Shown here piece after piece: positions 54,511 to 61,708 of a stretch of DNA of 64,000 nucleotides; within the stretch, counting starts at the first letter, position 1; every line of letters begins with the position of its first letter. The notes beneath the pieces are model-generated. The model worked only from the letters and a program-made list of their open reading frames with translations, did no database searches and was not told the DNA's origin. The stretch is from NCBI RefSeq assembly GCF_018326425.1, contig NZ_AP024601.1, forward strand, positions 980,001 to 1,044,000, in the 5' to 3' direction. This stretch comes from Polycladomyces abyssicola (GTDB lineage: Bacteria > Bacillota > Bacilli > Thermoactinomycetales > JIR-001). The position numbers were made by a program, and so were the translations under genes.

Positions 54511-54645
54511 TCATAGAGTAGGAGAATCAATTTCCAAAAAAGGGGTTTGAGCACGGTGTGGGGCGGGTAGAAACATCACGTTCCCCCCCACAAATCCCTT
54601 TATATGGATTTGGTGGGAAAATTAATTTTAGTATGAGGTGATGTT

Positions 54646-55098
54646 GTGAAACATTGGATCACATCCCTGATGGTGACCGCGGCTTTGTTGGTCGGTGCGG
54701 GTGGTTCGCACGTCTGGGCAGCGAAATCTTTCTCACAGCCTGTATCCGGTTCGTATATTACGCAGAAATATGGGAAACAGCACCGGGCGATCGACTATCA
54801 GCGATACAAGCATGACAAAGGTTTCGTTGGCAGCATCGGGGACGGGAAAGTGATCAAAGTGAAAAGAGATGCGAAGTGCGCCTACGGATGGCATGTGATG
54901 GTGGATCATGGGGATGGTTACGTGAGTGTTTATTCCCATCTCAGCGGAATCAGTGTATTACAGGGTCAAAAAGTAAAAAAGGGAAAGAAAATCGGCAATA
55001 TGGGCAAGACCGGAAGAGTGCACGCAAAATATCCGATTCTTCATTTGGAAGTGATCAAAGACGGGAAAAAGATCAATCCATCGAGTGTCATGAAGTAA
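54646..55098 (+). CDS. Secreted M23-like peptidase domain protein, possibly inactive
   Basis: 150 residues from GTG with GAGGTG five bases upstream. A signal peptide (MKHWITSLMVTAALLVGAGG, cleavage likely after VWA) precedes an M23/LytM-like barrel. Zinc ligands His46 and Asp50 (QHRAIDY) and His133 are present, and His98 is in VYSHLSG. The usual HLH motif reads ILH (131-133), so one catalytic histidine is replaced by isoleucine. This argues for weak or no hydrolysis, perhaps glycan binding or an activator role. No SPOIVFB-type partner is nearby. Confidence 0.82.
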   Translation: MKHWITSLMVTAALLVGAGGSHVWAAKSFSQPVSGSYITQKYGKQHRAIDYQRYKHDKGFVGSIGDGKVIKVKRDAKCAYGWHVMVDHGDGYVSVYSHLSGISVLQGQKVKKGKKIGNMGKTGRVHAKYPILHLEVIKDGKKINPSSVMK

Positions 55099-55184
55099 CC
55101 ATGCACGATGGGCTTGTGGCAAGAGGGGGGTAGCATCCCCTGTGGTTTGTCGAGAGATCTTGGGAATTGAATTGTGATCTTGTC

Positions 55185-55244
55185 GGCTCTGAGTCTCCGG
55201 CTCCGGCATCAACAGTGGAGTGGAACTCAGAGCCCTTCTTTTTT
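55185..55244 (+). terminator. Terminator after the M23 gene
   Basis: GGCTCTGAGT (55185-55194) pairs exactly with ACTCAGAGCC (55225-55234) with a further CTCC/GGAG helix inside, followed by CTTCTTTTTT. The rest of 55099-55404 holds no gene; a TACAAT at 55377-55382 is a possible minus-10 for hemL. Confidence 0.8.
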
Positions 55245-55404
55245 AAAGGTAAGATCTCCTCAATCAAGTTGTGAACTTTCCACAGCCGTAAGATTCAGGT
55301 GTGCTGAACAAAAAATCATCCACCAAACAGACAAAAACCCCCTTCCTTCCCTCGTGTGTTGTGCCGGGATTTGCGGTACAATACCGTGTGAGAGGTGATG
55401 TGGC

Positions 55405-56694
55405 TTGCATAAGGGATTTCAGCGGTCGATTGCCTATTATGATCAAGCGGTAAAAGTGATTCCCGGCGGGGTGAACAGCCCGGTTCGCGCGTTCAAATCT
55501 GTGGAGATGAACCCGGTGGTGCTGGAGCGTGGCGAAGGAAGTCGGGTATGGGATGTGGACGGGAACGAATACATCGATTATATCTGTTCGTGGGGACCGC
55601 TCATCCTGGGTCATTCCCACCCGTCCGTGGTGGAGGCGGTCAAGGTCGCTGCGGAAAAAGGGACAAGCTTCGGTGCGTTGACGGAGATAGAGGTGAAAAT
55701 GGCCCAATTGGTGGCGGAGATCGTACCGTCCGTGGAAGTGGTCAGGATGGTTAACTCCGGTACCGAAGCGACGATGAGCGCGTTGCGGTTGGCCCGTGCG
55801 TATACACGCAGGAACAAAATCGTGAAATTTGAGGGAAGTTATCATGGTCACTCTGACAGCTTGCTGATTAAAGCGGGTTCCGGTGTGGCGACGCTGGGGT
55901 TGCCGGACAGTCCAGGTGTGCCGGAGAACACGGCGCAGCACACATTAACGGTCCCTTACAACGATTTAGACAGCGCCCGCGTCGCCTTCCAGAAGTTCGG
56001 CCACGATATCGCCGCGGTGATTGTGGAACCGGTGGCGGGGAACATGGGTGTCGTGCCGCCCGAACCGGGCTTTTTGGAAGGATTGCGCCGGTTGACCTCG
56101 CATTACGGTGCGCTGTTGATTTTCGACGAAGTCATGACAGGCTTCCGGGTCGATTATCACTGTGCGCAAGGCAAGTACGGAGTGATGCCTGATCTGACCA
56201 CTCTGGGGAAAGTGATCGGTGGCGGTTTGCCCGTCGGGGCATACGGCGGCCGGCGTGAAATCATGGAGATGGTGGCTCCGACCGGTCCCGTGTATCAAGC
56301 GGGAACGCTCTCCGGCAACCCGTTAGCCATGGCCGCCGGCTACGCCACATTACAGGAGCTGGGCAAGCCTGGCGTTTATGAGCAATTGGAAGCCAAAGCG
56401 GCCCGGTTGGAGGAAGGATTCCGGCAAAATGCGGAAGAAGCGGGTATTCCTTACCATATTAACCGGGTGGGTTCCATGGTCTGTCTGTTCTTCACGGGAG
56501 AAAAAGTAGTCAGCTACACCCAGGCCAAACAATCCGACACCAAGCGCTTTGCCCGATATTTCCGACTGATGCTGGAACAGGGCATCCTGTTACCGCCGTC
56601 GCAGTTTGAGGGTATGTTCGTCTCCACTGCGCACAGTGACGAAGATATCGAACGAACGATCGAAGCCAACCGGAATGCGTTGAAACAACTGTGA
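55405..56694 (+). CDS. hemL: Glutamate-1-semialdehyde 2,1-aminomutase
   Basis: 429 residues from a TTG start with GAGAGGTGATG upstream. PLP enzyme that converts glutamate-1-semialdehyde to 5-aminolevulinate. Signatures: [45 protein letters not shown] and the lysine in [18 protein letters not shown]. It is 10.6 kb from hemB, with its own promoter region, whereas in B. subtilis it closes the hem operon. spoVID and ysxE follow as in B. subtilis, with a patatin gene inserted. Confidence 0.97.
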   Translation: MHKGFQRSIAYYDQAVKVIPGGVNSPVRAFKSVEMNPVVLERGEGSRVWDVDGNEYIDYICSWGPLILGHSHPSVVEAVKVAAEKGTSFGALTEIEVKMAQLVAEIVPSVEVVRMVNSGTEATMSALRLARAYTRRNKIVKFEGSYHGHSDSLLIKAGSGVATLGLPDSPGVPENTAQHTLTVPYNDLDSARVAFQKFGHDIAAVIVEPVAGNMGVVPPEPGFLEGLRRLTSHYGALLIFDEVMTGFRVDYHCAQGKYGVMPDLTTLGKVIGGGLPVGAYGGRREIMEMVAPTGPVYQAGTLSGNPLAMAAGYATLQELGKPGVYEQLEAKAARLEEGFRQNAEEAGIPYHINRVGSMVCLFFTGEKVVSYTQAKQSDTKRFARYFRLMLEQGILLPPSQFEGMFVSTAHSDEDIERTIEANRNALKQL

Positions 56695-56768
56695 TAACAT
56701 CAACGAGCATGAGCCGTCTACCGTTGATGAATCATCAAAAGGGCTTCACGACATCTGGAAACAATCTC

Positions 56769-56803
56769 GCCAAGCGTGACAAAAACGCTTGGCTTTTTTA
56801 TTT
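56769..56803 (+). terminator. Terminator after hemL
   Basis: GCCAAGCGT (56769-56777) and ACGCTTGGC (56785-56793), followed by TTTTTTATTTTT. Confidence 0.85.
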
Positions 56804-56920
56804 TTATGTGATCAACCCTTTGTACTGAGACTTGGTAATAAGAGCTGGCAACAAGAATGAACGATTTATCGATAGCGAATAATGTATAGAGCAAACTGAA
56901 ACAGAAAGGCAACGGCGGCT

Positions 56921-57823
56921 ATGACAAAAGTTGGAATCGCATTAGGTGGTGGCGGTGTGGCTGGTTGTGCACACATTGGTGCTTTGTGTGCTTTGGAAGA
57001 AGCGGGAATCCAAATTGACTGTCTTGCGGGCTCCAGTGCAGGTGCTATCATTGCCGCCTTGTACGCATACGGGTATTCCGCAAAAGAATTGATGGAAATG
57101 GTACCCAACATCACGAAACGATACCTGGATTACGATTACCATGCTTTCCTTACCAAACTCATTAAGCGTAATTTCAAAATACAGGGGGTGATCAAAGGAA
57201 AAAGATTTCACGATCTGATCGCCAATTTGACCCAATATGCCCATATCGCTGAACTGAATTTCCCCTTGGCATTGTTATCAACAGACTTGAAACAAGCACG
57301 GCAAGTCATGTTTATCTCACAGCCGTTAGCCAATCCGTGCAGTGAATTGGATGTGATAACCGATATTCAACTGGCAAAAGCTGTACAAGCAAGCATCTCG
57401 ATACCCGTTCTCTTCAAACCCGTCATGCATAAAGGAAGGGTATTAGTAGACGGAGGGGTTATGGACAATTGCCCAATCTCTGCAGTTCGGGCGTTGGGTG
57501 CGGATAAGGTGATTGCTGTAGATCTGGTTTTTGCTGATCCTCTTGATTCGATCGATTCCTTGTTTTCGATCTTGTCAAGAGTTGTCAGTATCAATCTGGC
57601 GATCCAAGCAAAGTACACCACGAGGCAAGCCGACATCGTCTTACATCCTGAAGTTGGTTCGGTTGGACTGTTAGATTTTTCGAAGCTCACCACATGTATC
57701 GAGGCTGGCTATGAATATACTCAAAAACGTATGAGAGAAATCAAAGGTGCCCTTACGATGACAGATGGGAATCACCCCACCGCACGAACACCTATCAAGC
57801 ACGTATATAACCTTGAAAAATAG
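56921..57823 (+). CDS. Patatin-like phospholipase
   Basis: 300 residues. Oxyanion-hole ALGGGGVAGCAHIGAL, nucleophile in LAGSSAGAIIA (GXSXG) and the catalytic aspartate in RVLVDGGVMDN form the patatin Ser-Asp dyad. No signal peptide. It probably hydrolyses acyl chains of lipids at the inner membrane face. AGAAAGGCAACGGCGGCT lies before the ATG, a weak site. It sits between hemL and spoVID, where B. subtilis has no gene. YqhO and YlbK of B. subtilis are of the same family. Confidence 0.92.
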   Translation: MTKVGIALGGGGVAGCAHIGALCALEEAGIQIDCLAGSSAGAIIAALYAYGYSAKELMEMVPNITKRYLDYDYHAFLTKLIKRNFKIQGVIKGKRFHDLIANLTQYAHIAELNFPLALLSTDLKQARQVMFISQPLANPCSELDVITDIQLAKAVQASISIPVLFKPVMHKGRVLVDGGVMDNCPISAVRALGADKVIAVDLVFADPLDSIDSLFSILSRVVSINLAIQAKYTTRQADIVLHPEVGSVGLLDFSKLTTCIEAGYEYTQKRMREIKGALTMTDGNHPTARTPIKHVYNLEK

Positions 57824-58056
57824 CTGATAAAAAAGCGGCTTCCAAACTCTCTTCCAATCATAAGTCGTGCTTTTCCGTCCCGAATGGAGTACATATCCTC
57901 CTGTGCCGAATGATTTTCCGATCATCCCCGTTCGCGATCTCCAACCACTGCCGTATGCTCATACAGCGCTCTTTACAAGATGTCTTCATTTTCGTTCATG
58001 GGCCTTTGTTTTCAATAGACGAGGAAAACCCCGGCTGTTCCTCCAGTCTTCGACCC

Positions 58057-58087
58057 GGTTATATCCACTGCCTGGTCGCATATAGAT
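58057..58087 (+). promoter_or_regulatory. SigE-like promoter candidate for spoVID
   Basis: GGTTATATC (58057-58065) and CATATAGAT (58079-58087), about 13 bases apart, weakly match the SigE pattern (ATATT then CATACAAT-like). spoVID is SigE-dependent in B. subtilis. The match is only partial. From 57824 to 58056 I see no gene. Confidence 0.3.
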
Positions 58088-58187
58088 ACAGTACCGTCGA
58101 AAATCTGTGGTTTCGCCCGGAAAAGATCACTTGCGCCGTTGGTCGCGGCGGTTTCGGGCAGGATCTGCCTATGTAAGGAGGGAGAGT

Positions 58188-59558
58188 ATGGCGGACGGTC
58201 AATACAGTCAACTGAGATTTGACATCTTGGAGAAAGTTCGGCTCCATCCTCAACAACCTGGGATCGGTAATTTGCTGGAACTAGATTTGATTCCCGACGT
58301 GGAGATCGAAAACCAAGGATCCCACTTGAAAATCCATGGATATCTCCGTTTGAACGGTCGTTACAGGGGAGACGACTGGATGGTGTCTGAAGGGGAACAA
58401 GAGGTGGAGCAAACGGAATTGTCCGGGGAAACTGAACAGGAACAAGCGGAGGGAGAGGGGGAGGAGACGGAGGAACTGGCGTACGTCATCCCTGTCGAGA
58501 TCACATTACCTTCCAATCGCGCCGCACTGGACCATATCTCCGCCGAGGTGGAATCGTTCGATTATCACGTGTTGTCACCGTTTGAACTGCAAATCGAAGC
58601 GGTACTGGCGATTGACGGCTTTATTCCCGAACCGTCAAACGAAGAGCAGACGGAGGAAGAAACATCTGAAGACAGTCCCGAATTCTCGGGCTATACCCCT
58701 TCTTCTTCGGAGGAGGTGGAGGAATCGTATGAAACGTACTCCTCCCAACCGCCGACGTATCAGTTTGAACATATGGCTCACCCCCATGATGCACGACCGG
58801 CTTATCGTGATCCGGACAGCCAATACGGTTGGGGAACCCGTTCACAGAAAGATGCATCGATTCAATCCATCAGTGAATCGGAAGAAGAGACGGATACACC
58901 TCACGCGTCTGACGGGGAAGAACGAGAACCGGAATGGGACGCGGACGATCCCACGGCCAAACTGCAACCTTACGAGCCGGAGGATGTCGCGGAGAATCAG
59001 GAGGAGAATGAATCGGAAGGCGAGGAACCGGCAGTCGACAAGCGGGAAATGAAAATCGGTTTCCTACGCCAAAAAGAGCAACACCCGTCATCCTTCCGAT
59101 TTCAAGATCGCCTGTTGGGAAAACCGGAACATCCACCGACAGGGCCGACGGAACCCCCTCCCGATTTTGCTCCCGATACAGGATGGGAAACAAATCAGGA
59201 AGAACCGCAATGGCCAAAAAGTGTCCAGTTGTTCAAAGACCAAGAGGAAGAGCAATCAACGGAATCTGCTGATGAACTGGAAACACATGAAGAGGAAACA
59301 AGCGAAGAGGCGGAACCAAATCAGGAAAAATCCGCGACGCAGTTGGAATGGGCCAAATGGTTGATCGGTGAAGAGGAAGAGCAATTTGTCAAAATCAAAA
59401 TGGTGATTGCACAAAAAGAAGACTCGATCGACTCCATTGCCGAAAAGTACAATGTGTTGGCCAGCCAGTTGATCCGTTTGAATCAATTGGAGGAGGGGGA
59501 ATTGAAAGAGGGTCAAATCATCCACATTCCGCAAAAAATTCGCTTGAACGAGTCGTGA
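58188..59558 (+). CDS. spoVID: Stage VI sporulation protein D
   Basis: ATG 58188 follows AAGGAGGG; 456 residues. An N-terminal domain (LRFDILEKVRLHPQQPGIGN...VIPVEITLPSNRA) is followed by a long, very acidic low-complexity middle (about residues 150-400, rich in Glu, Ser, Pro) and a C-terminal LysM domain (KEDSIDSIAEKYNVLASQLI). In B. subtilis SpoVID guides coat encasement of the forespore and interacts with SpoIVA and SafA. Order hemL-spoVID-ysxE-valS supports it. The acidic linker differs in length from homologues, as expected. Confidence 0.93.
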   Translation: MADGQYSQLRFDILEKVRLHPQQPGIGNLLELDLIPDVEIENQGSHLKIHGYLRLNGRYRGDDWMVSEGEQEVEQTELSGETEQEQAEGEGEETEELAYVIPVEITLPSNRAALDHISAEVESFDYHVLSPFELQIEAVLAIDGFIPEPSNEEQTEEETSEDSPEFSGYTPSSSEEVEESYETYSSQPPTYQFEHMAHPHDARPAYRDPDSQYGWGTRSQKDASIQSISESEEETDTPHASDGEEREPEWDADDPTAKLQPYEPEDVAENQEENESEGEEPAVDKREMKIGFLRQKEQHPSSFRFQDRLLGKPEHPPTGPTEPPPDFAPDTGWETNQEEPQWPKSVQLFKDQEEEQSTESADELETHEEETSEEAEPNQEKSATQLEWAKWLIGEEEEQFVKIKMVIAQKEDSIDSIAEKYNVLASQLIRLNQLEEGELKEGQIIHIPQKIRLNES

Positions 59559-59582
59559 ACGATCAAAAGAGATAATGGAGCT

Positions 59583-59616
59583 ACTGCCGTTCTTTTGCGG
59601 CAGTGGCTGATTTTAT
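59583..59616 (+). terminator. Hairpin between spoVID and ysxE
   Basis: ACTGCCG (59583-59589) and CGGCAGT (59598-59604), followed by GGCTGATTTTATTT. The T tract is interrupted, so read-through to ysxE is likely. Confidence 0.5.
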
Positions 59617-59637
59617 TTGGAAAAGGGGGGGAGGCGT

Positions 59638-60699
59638 GTGCCCATTCAATTGCCTGAAGAACGAGCCGTGTTGGAACAAGTGTTTGAACGGTACGGATGG
59701 ATTCCCCTGCAAGTGCGCCCCGTCAGTGGGGTGTTACGCATCCAGACGGCGGATGGTACATTTGCATTAAAAAAATCGTCTTGTTCTGCTGAACAGCTTG
59801 CTTGGTTGCACAAAGTGATGGAGGCTGTTCAATCCAAAGGCCAGGAGATATTTCTGCCATGGTTGAAGACATCCGATGGGGAAGCTTTCGTCCAGTCAGA
59901 AGACGCGGTTTGGTACGCCACTCCGTGGGTGGAAAGTGACGCTGGCCTGCGGGAAACGATCCCCATCGAGGAATTGCCGACCATGTTGGCACACGTTCAC
60001 CACTCGGCGTTCCCGGTTGTTGGGAAACAATCGGATCGGAAGCAGAGCATCAATGCCGAACGCTTGCAGGTATGGGAGGACAAGTTGGGGAAATTGGCCG
60101 AATACCGTGAAGTACTGGAGAGCCGAACGTTTCGTTCCCCATTTGATCATGCTTTTGCGAATGATGCGGAATATGTGGAACAGGCGCTTCGTTTTGCGGT
60201 GAAAGGGATGGAAAAATTCATACAGTCGGATAAGGGGATCGCACCGCGATATACTTTGTGTCACAGTCGGATCCATCCCAGCAACCTGTTGAAAAAAGAC
60301 GACGGATGGGTGTGGATTGACTGGGACCATGCGGCAGTCGACAGTCCAGTTCGCGATCTGGGGGCGTTTTTCCGTCGGTTTTCCCGGCAATTGGATCACG
60401 AGAAAGAGCCGCAATTCTACCTCGCCCGTTATGAAGAGGGATGGAAGCTGAGCGGCAAGGAAAAAAAACTGCTGGCCCTCTATTTGGCATATCCCGAGCG
60501 GCCACTTCGATTGCTTACCCGCTATTATGAGATGCCGGATCGGATTGAGGAGACGATCGCGATTCGTCGCTGGGAAGAGGAGATTGGCCATCTCAGATGG
60601 TTGCAGTCGCTGATCCGTACGCTTTGGCTGGGTAATAAGGGGAATGGGAGCAAAACGCGAAAGACCGAGGCTGTCCGCATTCGATCCCAAAAAAGATAA
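59638..60699 (+). CDS. ysxE: YsxE/CotS-family spore coat kinase-like protein
   Basis: GTG 59638 is chosen, seven bases after AAGGGGGG; TTG 59617 is possible. About 353 residues with an aminoglycoside-phosphotransferase-like fold: LCHSRIHPSNLLKKDD is the catalytic loop region (Asp replaced by Arg-Ile around the usual HGD), and WIDWDHAAVDSPVRDLG holds the metal-binding Asp. In the CotS/YsxE/YutH family kinase activity is unproved. Located after spoVID as in B. subtilis. The basic C-terminus (GNGSKTRKTEAVRIRSQKR) is unusual. Confidence 0.9.
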   Translation: MPIQLPEERAVLEQVFERYGWIPLQVRPVSGVLRIQTADGTFALKKSSCSAEQLAWLHKVMEAVQSKGQEIFLPWLKTSDGEAFVQSEDAVWYATPWVESDAGLRETIPIEELPTMLAHVHHSAFPVVGKQSDRKQSINAERLQVWEDKLGKLAEYREVLESRTFRSPFDHAFANDAEYVEQALRFAVKGMEKFIQSDKGIAPRYTLCHSRIHPSNLLKKDDGWVWIDWDHAAVDSPVRDLGAFFRRFSRQLDHEKEPQFYLARYEEGWKLSGKEKKLLALYLAYPERPLRLLTRYYEMPDRIEETIAIRRWEEEIGHLRWLQSLIRTLWLGNKGNGSKTRKTEAVRIRSQKR

Positions 60700-60725
60700 T
60701 ACAGTATGATCAGTAAGCAGTCTCT

Positions 60726-60758
60726 ACGGGTACAATCGTACCCGTATTTCATTTTTTA
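60726..60758 (+). terminator. Terminator after ysxE
   Basis: ACGGGTAC (60726-60733) and GTACCCGT (60738-60745) around AATC, followed by ATTTCATTTTTT. Confidence 0.8.
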
Positions 60759-60801
60759 TCAAACTACAATCATCAGGATTGTACGTTTTCCTGTTTTCCT
60801 C

Positions 60802-60900
60802 TCATCGCCGATGACTCCGTCGCAGCCATTTTTGCAAACACATCTCGCATGCTTTGATGGGCAACGCCAATGCCAGTATCCATAGACTCGCGCGAAACAT
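60802..60900 (-). CDS. Possible 32-residue membrane miniprotein
   Basis: On the minus strand ATG (60900) opens a frame reading MFRASLWILALALPIKACEM and then CLQKWLRRSHRR before TGA. A hydrophobic helix followed by a basic tail would suit a small membrane protein, and two cysteines are present. Only a weak AGGGA lies upstream. It may be chance. The rest of 60759-61111 shows no gene. Confidence 0.3.
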   Translation of the reverse strand: MFRASLWILALALPIKACEMCLQKWLRRSHRR

Positions 60901-61111
60901 GGAGTTCCCTGCTTTCATATTGGCATAGATCAATATATTTTCCTTGCGGTAAAAAAGTTTCCTTCAGTCAAATTATATGCAGAAATTGTCCCCGTGTGTG
61001 GGCATTTCTTTTTTCGCCCGTTTTTGTATTCATGGCTGGACAATACGAGCGGAAAAGAACAAAATATAAGAGAGAAATTCGTCGTCAGGGAAACCAAAGG
61101 GGGTTTTCGGA

Positions 61112-61273
61112 TTGAGTGTGGTCAAGTCGATGGTCAAAAGTGCCTATCGCGGGGTATTGTTTATCCTCTTTCTCAGTGTGATGTTGTTGTGTACGGTGTT
61201 GTTGTTGGCGTTTCTCGCCAATCCTAGTCTGATGATGGAAAGTGTCGAGCGGGCGTTTGGCATGGTTCGGTAA
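61112..61273 (+). CDS. Small single-span membrane protein
   Basis: 53 residues from TTG 61112, eight bases after AAAGGGGG. The sequence has a basic N-terminus (VVKSMVKSAYRG), one long membrane helix (VLFILFLSVMLLCTVLLLAF) and a short amphipathic end (LMMESVERAFGMVR). It ends at TAA and is followed by a strong terminator, supporting a real gene. I do not recognise the family. It lies between ysxE and valS. Confidence 0.6.
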   Translation: MSVVKSMVKSAYRGVLFILFLSVMLLCTVLLLAFLANPSLMMESVERAFGMVR

Positions 61274-61311
61274 TGTCGCTTTTGGACTTGTCTTTTTTAT
61301 TGATTCATTCT

Positions 61312-61343
61312 AAATCCCCGGACACTTACGTGTTCGGGGATTT
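61312..61343 (+). terminator. Terminator after the small membrane-protein gene
   Basis: AAATCCCCGGACAC (61312-61325) pairs with GTGTTCGGGGATTT (61330-61343), one G-T pair, loop TTAC. It lies just before the valS promoter. No T tract longer than TTTAT follows. Confidence 0.65.
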
Positions 61344-61351
61344 ATGTGGAT

Positions 61352-61381
61352 TTGACGTGTCCGTCCCGGGCATTGTAGAAT
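61352..61381 (+). promoter_or_regulatory. Promoter for valS
   Basis: TTGACG (61352-61357) and TAGAAT (61376-61381) with an 18-base spacer. Transcription should start near 61388, at the beginning of the T-box leader. Confidence 0.7.
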
Positions 61382-61387
61382 AAGATG

Positions 61388-61690
61388 ACGAGAGAGAGTC
61401 ATACTGCAGAAGACGACTTACAACTGATACCAAGCGGCGATGACAGGGAAGAGTAGTCGGTTGTTCGCCTTCAAGAGAGGGAAACCCTAAGGCTGGAAGG
61501 TTTCCCAAGGCGGAGCCGGTGAACGTCCCCCTGGAGCTGTTCGGCTGAACCCGACCGGCAGTAAGCCGAACCGTTTTCCCACGATACGGGAGCTGAGGGC
61601 GTCCGTTCTCAAAGACGGGCGAACAAAGGTGGTACCGCGGAAACAACTCCTTCCGTCCTTTGCGATGGAAGGAGTTATTTTGTTTTGGAA
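61388..61690 (+). promoter_or_regulatory. T-box riboswitch (valine specific) for valS
   Basis: The T-box sequence AAAGGTGGTACCGCG (61625-61639) pairs with the uncharged tRNA 3' end. Stem I has AGAGAGG and a specifier loop GAACGTCCCC with GTC (61525-61527) for valine. The terminator is AACTCCTTCC (61645-61654) and GGAAGGAGTT (61667-61676), followed by ATTTTGTTTTGG. Low charged tRNA-Val lets the antiterminator form and valS be transcribed. Confidence 0.95.
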
Positions 61691-61708
61691 AGTAAGGAGG
61701 GTTAGAGC

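Noticed and set aside
54373-54645. c-di-AMP (ydaO-type) riboswitch before the M23-like gene
   Set aside because: The conserved blocks of that class are not visible; only hairpins remain.
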